Assembly: GCA_023333565.1 (NCBI GenBank)
Contig: JAJKFH010003749.1
Coordinates: 124,001-188,000 of the forward strand
DNA from: Puffinus mauretanicus
Taxonomy: Eukaryota > Chordata > Aves > Procellariiformes > Procellariidae
DNA length: 64,000 bases
Reading direction: 5' to 3'
The notes under the pieces were generated by a model. The model was not told where the DNA came from. It was given only the letters and a program-made list of their open reading frames with translations, and searched no databases. Within the stretch, counting starts at the first letter, position 1. Each line of letters begins with the position of its first letter. A program made the translations under genes and the position numbers. Below, in pieces: positions 10,901-20,900 of the stretch.

Positions 10901-13506
10901 GTTTACAAGACCTCCTTCTACATTGTGCTGTTTCTGCATTCAATGTGCAGATAAGGTTTCACCAATAGAGTGCTCCCTGGTACTTTCCCTCCTTGAGGCT
11001 ACTTTCTGCAGACCCCATAGTTGTTACAGGCCTGCTAGTGTCCACTCCCTCAGGCAGGTTTATGGGAGCTGGAACAGATTTCAGCTGGAGGAAAACTGAG
11101 AGTTGCTCTGTGAAGTGGAACAGATTTCAGCTGAAGGAAAATTTTCTGAGTTGCTCTGTTGGGAATGGGAACGGACATTGCTCTGGACCTCATTCAAAGA
11201 GATTGAGGGATCTGGTGACTTTTCTTCAGCAGGAAATCCCACAGAGAGAGAAGGATGACACAGAGGCAGCCCCTGCCACCGTGCCAGCAAGGGCGCCCCG
11301 GAGTGCTGACCGAGACAGGCCTGTGACACAAGGAGAACAGGTGCCAAGGCGGGCTGGGGAGAGCCAGGAAGGGGAGCAGGCAGAGGGGATTGCACCTGAG
11401 AGGGGGCTGTGCTTTACGGGCAGCCCTGCGGGAGGAAGTGGGGTGCAGCCACAGCATGGAAGAGGCTTTGGAAGGAGTGAGGGGGGAAATGTTGGGATGG
11501 TGATGGGACATGGCTGCACAGCACCTTACATCATGAGATGGGCTCTTGGAGTGGGGTCAGTGCAGTGGCAGTACAGTAAGCTGTAGCTAAGCATGTGAGA
11601 GAGGTTCAAATACATGAGCTGTGAGGGTCTTCACAGCAATCCCAGGTGCCAGTTCAGCACAGACCTAATGGCTGAGCTGTTTCCCCATTGTGCAGAGGAT
11701 GATGCTCCATTTGTGTCATGGTAGCACCAAAGGCACTTGCAGTGGAGCGGACTCCCTTGTGTTGGGTGCTGTGCAGTCATGGGAGACCTGCCTGCAGTGG
11801 ATGCTTTGCAGGTGACTTTCCTGTCACTTTCTCACTTCATGGCAGGAAACAAAAAGGGAGGATGAGGAAGCACCACCCACTTTGCCACCAAGGCCAGCAG
11901 ACCTGGGCGAAGAGCTGTGCAAGATCCCCAGCCAGGATCAGCCCATCTACAGTGAAAGTTTGGATGTTGGTGGAGACTATGAGGAGCTGCCAGAGCCCTC
12001 TGACTACTGTGACAGTACCAATGGAGGTGCTGACTATGAGGAGCTGCCAGCACCCTTGGGAAAGCTGGATGCCATCTATGACCACGGAGGAGATGGAGGT
12101 GAGGACTATGAGGAGATCCTTCCTGAGGAGCCCAGCCAGAGCCAGCCCCACGTGGGTGAGTACTGATGGAAGAGCCCATGTCTTGGGGAGCTTGTATCTG
12201 TCTGCTCACCTCACTGGATGTATGGGACAGACTCCAGAGGGAATTTGTATCCTGAAGTCTACTGTGGTCAGGTTAGGAGCCCATGATGATGGAAACTTGG
12301 TTGTCTCCCGCTCCCTTGCACGGCTCCAAGGTGCGAGATCAGCTGCATGGGATGCTGGGCCAGGCAGCAAGTATCTCTGCTGGAACAGGACTCAGGCAGG
12401 AGGACCAGAGGGCTGCTGTGGGCTCTAAAGAAGCTGGGCCTGGATTGATGCTCTTGGTGCACTGTTTCCTGGCAAGCGATTGCCAGTGCTGCACTGAGGC
12501 CTGGGGGTGCTCTCTTAGTTCAGCCTGTTGCTCAAACAACTGGTGCTCACGAGACCTGATCTGGTGATGTCTCCTGGGTGTGAGGAGTGCAGGGTAGTCT
12601 TCCTCCAAGCACATAAGCAAACTGCATGGGCTGCTGTTGATGTTTCTGTCGCAGCTTTGCTGGTACTGGAGATGGTAAGTGGAGAGGCTGGAGTTATGTC
12701 CAGCCTTTTTCTCGGAAGAGGAACATGAAGCATCAGGACCCCGTCTTTCTCCTTGCAGAGGGGGAGGGAAGTCATACCTTGCTTTGAGCCATGGTACACC
12801 TCTCCCTGTTGATAGGGTTTGGATGTGGTTCACTCCAAGGCTGACAGCTGGGTGGAGGGTGGCACTGACCAGATCTATACGGCTGCTTTCTGCCTCTTTC
12901 TCATCTGCCCGTCCTGTCTTCTGCAGGGGAAATGGACAATGTTTATGAGGTGGAGAGCCCTGGGACCTGTGCAGTGGCTCTCTACGATTACCAAGGAGGT
13001 GGGTCTGCCATCCAGGCTGTGGGGAGAGACACTGGGAGCTGTCTGGGGCAGTGCAACAGGGAGGTGGTGGCTTACACCATCAGCAGTGGTGAAAAGATTT
13101 CAACCCGGTAGTTTAAATTTCTTCCTCTTGGAAAGCAGAATGAGACCTGACTTGGGAACACAGAAGCTTCATCTTCCATCTGTGAAGTCTTGTTCTTTCT
13201 CTGCTTTATTTGTACTGTTTGATGGGGGTTGGATGAGATGAACTCTGATGGTTATCAGAATGCTTGTTGTGGAGTCTCCTTCTGGGGGGGGTGGGAGAAG
13301 GGATGTAAAACCAGCTCTCTCTGGAGTTATCTTTGCATTGTGACTATCTTTTCTGAACAATTTTTGCAGATGGAGATGATGAGATTTCTTTTGATCCTGA
13401 CGACACAATCACACACATCGAGATGGTAGATGAAGGCTGGTGGCGGGGGCAGTGCCGGGGCAAAGTAGGCCTCTTTCCAGCAAATTATGTGAAGCTTCTG
13501 CAGTGA
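1375..13506 (+). CDS. HCLS1: HCLS1 (HS1, haematopoietic lineage cell-specific protein), 5'-partial
   Basis: Cytoskeletal adaptor of blood cells that binds Arp2/3 and F-actin and is phosphorylated by Syk/Src kinases after antigen-receptor signalling (family knowledge). Thirteen coding exons fit in phase: 1375-1448, 2530-2659, 3891-4001, 4698-4752, 5659-5769, 6289-6399, 7035-7090, 10098-10167, 10411-10547, 11230-11340, 11846-12155, 12927-12998 and 13370-13506 (TGA), giving 494 visible residues. Order: HS1 N-terminal segment ([19 protein letters not shown], then [13 protein letters not shown]), four 37-aa cortactin repeats plus a half repeat (residues about 51-216), a charged coiled coil (240-285), a PPTLPPRP proline motif, three DYEE tyrosine motifs (Tyr 367, 386, 410), and an SH3 domain (about 438-494) ending [12 protein letters not shown]. 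The N-terminal sequence and first two repeats match HS1 rather than cortactin. The start exon is outside the window. The 11230-11340 exon has an ambiguous acceptor (CAGCAG) and a weak donor. Confidence 0.93.
4753..5658 (+). other. HCLS1: GC-AG intron of HCLS1
   Basis: The exon ending at 4752 must leave one base (G) to complete the Asp codon that opens the next repeat (G + AT at 5659). The donor that satisfies this reads AAAG|GCAAGT, so the intron starts with GC rather than GT. The remaining donor bases match the strong consensus typical of GC-AG introns. No in-phase GT donor lies at this point. Confidence 0.8.
7460..10090. other. HCLS1 intron, no gene; possible ancient repeat near 7630
   Basis: No exon is supported between the exon ending at 7090 and the one starting at 10098. 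Around 7630-7680 the phrase GGATCAGACTGAAGGCCCATC resembles old amniote interspersed repeats, but it is too short to assign to a family. The minus-strand ORF at 9597-10250 has no recognisable domain. Confidence 0.35.
11071..11165 (+). repeat. Two-copy direct repeat of about 47 bp in an HCLS1 intron
   Basis: Two adjacent copies begin GGAACAGATTTCAGCTG at 11071 and 11117 and both run on to GAGTTGCTCTGT. They lie in the intron about 65 bp before the exon at 11230. It looks like a simple tandem duplication with small differences between the copies. Confidence 0.75.
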
Positions 13507-14151
13507 AACCAGCATTGTCCAAGCTGCTTCCTTCCAAACTTTTGCATCTCTCTGCTTCAGCCTTTTATGTTTTATTAGCTTAATTTGGCTTGGCCTGGCA
13601 TGTCTACATGCAAGAAATACCAAGGAGGAAACTGGCAGTGTCTGAGGGAATGTTTTGGCCTGCGCCCAAGAGGACTTTGGTTCCCATCCACTTCCAGATG
13701 GGAAATGTGGGATGGTTTAAGAACATGTGAGTGCGATATAAAACGTCTTTTCTACCTACTTGCTGTCCCACACATCACCCAGCAAGCTTGCAGGAGAAGT
13801 GTGTCCATTCCTGTTCCCAACAGGGCAATTCACAGAAAAGAAGTACCAACTCTAATCCAGTCAAGGCAGAAGGGACATGAGCTATGGGACCTTTTTAAGT
13901 TGCTGTGGTCCTGGATCTCATCCTACGCAGGGGTCAAGGAAAAGACCGCTGTGAAGGCCAAACTTGCCTTTGTTCCCAAGAAGGGTTTCTACTTGCAGGA
14001 TGAACCGTGTTTGCAGTATGGGGTAGAGAAGCATGAACCTGGTCTATCTGGGCAGATTTCGGGGCTGGGCCTGGGAACATTTGACCGTCACAGTGAACGC
14101 TGCTGACTTTTCCTGCACACAGACAGAAGCTTGGCTGTAGTGAGCTGTTCT

Positions 14152-14157
14152 ATTAAA
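14152..14157 (+). terminator. Candidate HCLS1 polyadenylation signal (ATTAAA)
   Basis: ATTAAA occurs 646 bp after the HCLS1 stop codon, with GTGTGTGCTGG (a GT-rich downstream element) following. It is the first good signal on this strand after the stop. The 3' UTR would be about 670 bases. Confidence 0.5.
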
Positions 14158-14829
14158 CAAGAGAAGTGTGTGCTGGCTTAATGGAAATGTAGGATGATCT
14201 TGCTAATGTAGGAGACTACTCACTTGGTTTTCCTCTGTGCGCCAAGAATGCTGTTGGGAGATGTCTCATTTCTGGGGTAAACCTGGAAAAAGGAAATGTA
14301 AAAATTAGATTATTTTCTGAGAAAAATTATTCTGGAAAATCTGTCTTGGAGCAAGAGAAAAATACTAAAAGGCTTCATTTAACAAAGATGATGTTAATAA
14401 CTGTCTTGGTCCTCATCCAGGCAGCTCATCAGAGGAATGTTCTGCTAGGGAAATCCTTTCAATCTAGCAAATGAACCAGAATAAGTGCTGCTTAAGGCAA
14501 TAGAAAATTTTTAAGAGCGCTCCATTTTTCCTGTTAACTGCTCTGACAGTATAAATAAGCATACACATGCAGGTGGAGCGGGAAGAGCAGTCCCACAGCT
14601 TGTCTCTAGCCTAAGGGCTCCAGTGTGCTTTGCAGTCGGTAGGTTCCCCCATCCAGTATTTGGCTCAGCCTGTTCTGTCTGCTGTTGGGTGGTTTGAGTC
14701 CCTGTGCTGAAGTCAGGCCTCCCCAGTGTGGCAGTAAAATAGTTAATGCCTCATAGGCCTTTGCAGGACTCAGTAGTTAAATATTTGCAGTTAATGGTCT
14801 CACCAGTTAAATTAACAAAGGAGTGAATT

Positions 14830-15086
14830 ATTTGTTACAGGGTGTGCTGGCTAGAGCCTCCTTTTCTGAAGAATGTTATTTACAATATCCTGCTTATCTG
14901 ACACAGTTTGGTGAAGAATGAGTTGTATAACCTAAAGGTATATAAACTTTGTAACTGCTCCATTTGGGCAGAGTTCATATCAGCAGTGTCTGTCACTCTG
15001 CTGCGCTGTGCTCTCCCTCATGGCTGTAGTAATAAACTGCTTCTGTTCTGGCCTGACTAAAATTGCATCCTTGTTATTCTGTGACA
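14830..15086 (+). mobile_element. Candidate solo LTR (endogenous retrovirus), limits approximate
   Basis: A TATAAA box at 14941-14946 is followed 85 bp later by AATAAA at 15031-15036 and then by a U5-like T-rich stretch ending at CTGTGACA (15081-15086). This is the U3-R-U5 spacing expected of a compact LTR. No internal retroviral sequence lies next to it. I could not fix the 5' end or find a target duplication, so it could also be an unrelated promoter plus poly(A) signal. A second AT-rich box (TATAAATAA) lies near 14551. Confidence 0.35.
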
Positions 15087-15089
15087 GCA

Positions 15090-17012
15090 CGTCCCCTGTG
15101 CCTGTTGTAGGCTTGGTTCCTGGCACAGTGAAAAGGGCCCCTGATTCTAGCCCTGCTTCATCACAGATGTGGGGAAAAGGCGGAGCAGGTGGGAAGCAGG
15201 ACAAGAGGAAATTTTTTATTTTTAATGTTTAAAACAGTTTTCAGTGATAATCCAATGCAAACTGAAGCCCTTCCTTGAACCAGTATGTTCCAGGCTAGAT
15301 GCTCAACATGCCACTTTAGGAGTTGGTTGTTGTTCCTTTGTGGTATGCAAGTACCACCACAATAGGAATAAATGAGGGACACGCTGAGTGGCACAGCATG
15401 TAAGAAGCTGCAGGAGCACACCCCAGTGCAGTGCCAGCTGCCAACAGCAGGGGCGCAGAGGGTCCCACTGTGACACCTTTAGAGTTCAGTGTGGCTCACA
15501 GGTTGGTTCTGGACCATCCTGCGCTTGAGCAAGACTGTACCACCTGTTTCATACTGAGAAAAATCACAGTCTGTGTCTATCAATCATGGGAAAGACACAT
15601 TGTGATTCAGGTTAGAAACTGTCAATTTTAATGTAAATTTTCTGGAGGTTTTTGGTTTGGGTTTTTGGTTGGTTGGTTTGACTCTGAACTAGGGGTGTTT
15701 CAATAATTTTTTACAATCAAGAAGGGTGCATAGCAAGTAGAGCTGGCTGAGAGGCTTGCAACCCGTTTGGGTGGGAGCAACAGGCCATCCCAACACATGG
15801 GTTACAGAAACATTTTTTTCCCTGAAGAATAAAATCAGTGTGTGTTGTGCACTAAGAAGAACTGGCAAACTGCTACCAACAAGCTGTATGCCTCATAGGT
15901 CAATTTTTTGACTCTCCAGTAGGTTTCTTTGGGAACAGACTGGATTTTGCTGGATATCTCTTGGTAACTGAGCTATGGATGAGTACATTTTGGCCCCTTC
16001 CAGCCAACGTGCCCCTCTGTGGCACAGCTGCAGAAACACTGCTGTGGCTGCAGGTGTGCACCTGCATGTGCAGTCTGTGCCAGCTTCCCTGGCCACGCAG
16101 ACACTTGCACTGGTGGCTGGCTGCTCCTGGCTTCTGCCATGGTGTTGGACACTGCTGGCCCTGCAAATTTGACCAGCAGTGGGATTGCCCCAACACCCAT
16201 GCAATCATTTCAGCTTGGACTCAATTGCAGAGCCCCTGCAAGAAGAGGTTAAGCTGAGGCAGAGGCAGCTGGATGAAGCTGGCTGCCCCAGCTCACCAGC
16301 CAGCCCTCAGCCACTATCATCCACAGACGCACCACTCACAACAACTGCATTTTGATTTTTTTATGGGTATCAAGCAAAGCAAGCATTTCTGGTGAGGATT
16401 TAAGCAATGCCAGCTCACAGCTCAGTGCTAATAATTTGCTGTTTGACCAAAGCACTGAGAATAATGGGTGGTCTGTTTAAACTGCTGCCTGCTGTCATAA
16501 TGTACAAAATGCTACAGAGCTTTCATGGCAGCCTGGAGAAACCCAGCAGACATCGGACTCAGTGCCACAGCATATGCGGAAGGAGGATCGTGTGACAGCC
16601 CCTTTGCGGAGGCCAGATTTTGCAATCCAAGACACTGCCCCTTGTCCCGTGCAGTGCCTGGCTTAGCACCTTGGAAAGCTCCAAGGCAGCACTTACGGCC
16701 TTGCTCGGGGCCAGCATGTGTCTGGTACCACATGAAATTGCCTTTTACAGCATTCCCTGGTAACAGCGTAGCTGCAACAGGTCCTGTGCTGAGTTCAGCA
16801 CATGACACTTGCAAAATAAAGACATAATCTTGGAACTGTAGCCTTGTCCCCAACTTGATTTTGCCATTCAGCCATCAGTGATGGCAGTGTGCCTCAAGCA
16901 GCCACTGCCTGGGCAGGGAGCCCTGAGCCCACTACTGCCATCAAAGATTTCCCACAGATGGGCAATGCTGCACCGGTGCCACACCAGCACTCTGTTGCAG
17001 CCCTGGTATTGC
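15090..17012. other. Intergenic DNA between HCLS1 and the olfactory receptor
   Basis: No supported gene. It includes a TTGG/TTTTGG-rich run around 15650-15680. The overlapping open frames at 15900-16260 are found on both strands with no domain and are probably chance. Confidence 0.5.
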
Positions 17013-17959
17013 TCATGCATTGCTGTCTGGGGAGCCCAGCGTGCCCCATCCGCGCACAGCCTTCCGCAGGGCCCCCCGCACCTCCTGGTTGCGGAGGCTA
17101 TAGATGAGGGGGTTCAGCATGGGGGTGACTATGCAGTACAGTGCGGAGACCAGTGTGTCAGCTGCCGGGGAGTAGCCGGAGCTGGGCCGGTTGTAGTTCA
17201 GGTTGGCCGTCACAAAGTACAGGGCAACTACGAGCAGGTGGGCAGAGCATGTGGAGAAGGCCTTGTGCCGGCCAGTGGCCACGGGCATCCCAAGGACAGT
17301 GGCCAGGATGCGGAGGTAGAGATGACAACAAGCAGGAAGGGGCTGAGGCCCACAAAGACACTGGCAGCGTGGAGTGCCACTTCGCTGGGGCGGGTGTTGC
17401 TGCACGCTGCCCTCAGCAGTGGGGGGACATCACAGAAGATATGCTGAAGCTGGGCAGCCCCGCAGAAGGAGAGCCTGGAGGCCAGGAGGGTGTGCACGGC
17501 TGAGTCCAACATCCCCCAGAGCCAGCAGCTGGCGGCTGCCACTGCACAGACACCCCGGCTCATGGCATGGGTGTAGCGCAGCGGCTGGCATATGGCTGCG
17601 TAGCGGTCATAGGCCATGACAGCCAGGAGTGCGCACTCAGCCCCTGCGCACCCCATCAGGAAGAACATCTGTGCCAGGCACCCGTGGTAGGAGATGGTCG
17701 CCTGTGGGCGCAGGGCATTTGCCAGGATCTTGGGCACCGTCACTGATGAATAGCAAATGTCCAAACAGGACAGGTGACTGAGGAAGAAGTACATGGGGCT
17801 GTGGAGATGGGGATCCAGGGACACGAGGGCGAGTATTGCAGAGTTCCCCAGCAGCGTGGCAAGGTAAATGGCCAGGAAAAGAACAAAGAGGAAGGGCTGG
17901 CCATGGGAGAAGCCCAGGAGCACAAATTCCGTCGTATGAGTCTGGTTCTCACCTGCCAT
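17013..17959 (-). pseudogene. Class II olfactory receptor, one-base frameshift
   Basis: Seven-helix odorant receptor of the rhodopsin-like GPCR family, single coding exon. The start ATG (17957-17959) opens MAGENQTHTTEF with an N-glycosylation site (NQT). Family hallmarks follow in order: GN in helix 1, HSPMYFFLSHLS, MAYDRYAAICQPLRY, FCDVPPLL, KAFSTCSAHL, PMLNPLIYSLRN; the stop is at 17013-17015. After FLLVVIS the frame changes: one base is missing next to the codon for Tyr in YLRILATVL (about 17318-17320), so the reading frame is broken in helix 5. The total of 947 nt equals a normal receptor of 315 aa minus one base. With every other motif intact this is either a very recent pseudogene or a single-base assembly error. 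Confidence 0.9.
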
Positions 17960-20900
17960 GGGGCCAGCTGGATTGGTCTGTGGGCAGAAACGAGCACTGT
18001 GAGGAGGAGGTGGTGATTGTGAGCCAGGGGAGCACAACCACCCGAGAGGCAAGGGTTTCACTGGTAGGATGGCTTTGGTCCTATCTCCATAGTGGTTGAA
18101 AGCTTCCCATGTTGGGATTTCAGAGGCACTGGGATTTCACAAACACTAGGATTTTAGAGTCCAGAGAGCTGCATTCACTGTTGGATACCTGACTGCAAGA
18201 AAATCACACAGAAGAAACCAAGAACAGTATGCATCTAGACTAACCAACACCTCCTGGGTTCTCCTGCCAGCCCAACTCCCTGTCTTGATGAATACACCAA
18301 GCATGTCTCTCTTTTCCTCCTGGTTGCACTTATGGTGACTACATGCTTCCCCGCCCCCTGAACATGGTCGCATCATTCTTTAGATGCCACAGCCTCTAAG
18401 CTTGCTCTTCCCCAGCCGTCGGGTTGGGGATGTGGCATCACCCTGCACCAGTTAAAAGAATTTTTTTTCCTTTATCCTGTCTCCTGCTCTGCCTTTTTTT
18501 GGGGTGCTTTGCTCTACAATAACCAGCACTTAAAAAAGCACGGATTCCAACTGAGGGTGACTGACCACATGGTGTTTGTTGAGCCACAGGCAAATTTAAG
18601 CCATCAGGGATTTCCACTGGCCTGGGCCTCCTGACCTTTCTTCCATCATCCTATTTCAATTTTCACCCTGACAAAAGGGTTTTGCTTACTGACATGTGAA
18701 GCTATGATGACCATGTCCACATAACGGACGAGGCATGGGGAAGCAGTTATTGCTCATAAACCTCAGCCAAGGCCTGTTGAAGGTGGTGCTTCCTGGGTGC
18801 TTGTGGCCAGGGCTGCTGCTGCCCAGCATGCTAATGCCATGAAGCCCAGCAGACGTAGGCCAGGTGCTTTGGTGCACAAATATGGCCTGGTGCAGCAGCC
18901 TCTGTGAGGCTGCTGAAGAAATGTGGCTGAGAGAGAGGTTAGAAACCACCTGCAATCACTTTGTCTTGGGGTGCAGATGTGTCCCAGCCAGCACTCGGCA
19001 AGGCATACACTGCACTGAGCCAGTCTGAAACCAGGGGCTACTCTCGGCTGGGTGAGGAAAAGGATTCAGAGGCTTAAGCTCACATATATGACAATAAGGG
19101 GGCAAACAGGGCTGGAAAGCACCAGGGCAGACTGTGGCTGCATGGCAATACAGGGCACCTTGGGGAACCATGGGTGATCTTGGCGCTGTGCATAATAAAA
19201 TCCTGTTCTCCCTGTGCAGCTTTTTCTTTGGCTCCATTCGATTGCCTCAGTAGGTGTTAGCATTCTAAACTATTACTGAATCAGAGAATAAAGTAACTGG
19301 CCAGTGTACTGGCCATCGCTGAGCAAGTGTTTGCCAGGAGCTGTGGTGGGACCAGTGCTGGCTTCTGGGCGGGTTCTCACTGACAGCACTGGGCTATGGC
19401 TAGGGTGCGAGTGAGGATTGCACATCACTGAACTCAAGGGTTTTGTTCCCTGCTATTCTGACTTGGAAATTGTACACTTCGAAACAAGGCCTGCCTGCCT
19501 CAGTACAGGGCAGCTGTGAGCAGCTTTTCCTTACAGGTAACTCTGACAAACCTCCTGTGGTCAGGATTCAACGGTGTTCCCAGACAAGCTATCAATTCAT
19601 GTCACTCTCCATTTAAACGTTAAAGATGCCAGCTGATGGCTATGCAGGGGCCCATTGGCATTACATAAGACCAAAGTGAATATGACCACAAAAAAAAAAA
19701 AAAAGGCATTCCCTTCCTCTTTATAGATGTGTTTTTTAGCAACTGACGTCAATTGTCATGTCTCTTCATGAGATTAAACAACACGGTTAAATTTCAGGTT
19801 GGTACCCTCGCTTTACACCCATTAATGTGTTTTTAATTTCTTTGACCAAAGCATGTATCTACGTATCAGTCATGATTTTAAAATGTTGAGCAATGGAGAA
19901 TTCACTGTTTCCGTTGGGAGTTTTTTTCTTATAGCTACTTACTGCAAAAAACTGTCAATTTCCTGTTGGAATTGCTTGGATGTCAGCTCTGTCTTATTCA
20001 TAATTTTCAGGTCTTTCTCTTCTAGATTAAGAACCTTCTATTCTAATAGTATTTTCTCCTTGCTTCTACTTGCAAACTGTGAACAGTACCAGTGATTGCT
20101 AAGTAGAAGAGGAGCTAAATTCTGATTCATTTCTCTTTCACTTTCCAGTTTTTCAAATTTTTAAAAAAATTTAATATTGAGAGGAAAACTTTCAGTCAAA
20201 AGATTAATTCTTCTCTGCCTAGCAAATAATGACATCCAAACTTGTTACTCCATCTTGGATGTGGGTGCTACAAGGCTGAGAAACCTCTGCCTGGCTGAGG
20301 TCTCCAGCAGTCTCCATGATCAACATATTCTTTAACAGGGTTTTTTTTTATTACTATTTTTGCATACATTGGACAGGTACATAAGGACTATATCATCCAA
20401 TATTCTGGAAATCTCAGACCATGGCTCTTCCTCCAGCCAGCCCACAGCCAAAACCGTGTGCATTTTGATGCAAGAACAGCCCAACTTGTTTGGCCCAGCA
20501 TTGCCGCTGGGAGCGAGTGCCTGAGAGGGGCGAGAGCTGGGAGAGACCCCAGCAGTGTTCCCTAGGAATCGTCTCCTGTCTCCAGCTCTCCCTGTCTGCA
20601 AAGCTGCATAATGGCACGTTGATCTGTATAAATTCAAAATTATGTATATGTGAACTTTCACAGCACTAAGGCAGTTGGTGGTTTTGTTAGGGCGCAAGTA
20701 CCTCCACGGTATAGGTGTGAGAGGGCAAGGAGCTATCCAGGGCCATGTTGGATGCTTTTACTACTGACCTGTTAGCCAGAGGCAGGAGTCTGCTGACAAG
20801 TTACGGTGAAGCCAGCACCAGTGAAGGTGGGGACCTGCCTGTTACACAGGAGGAATAGGGGGCCTCAGGAACCAAAGTGATAAAAATAAGAATAAATTTA

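Noticed and set aside
11696..11720. Possible 25-nt HCLS1 micro-exon between AG and GT
   Set aside because: Its length is not compatible with the phase of the flanking exons, which already join in frame.
1375..13506. Identification as cortactin (CTTN)
   Set aside because: The SH3 domain and one repeat resemble cortactin, but the N-terminal segment, the GHEY first repeat, the [11 protein letters not shown] second repeat and the DYEE acidic region match HS1, and there are 4.5 rather than 6.5 repeats.
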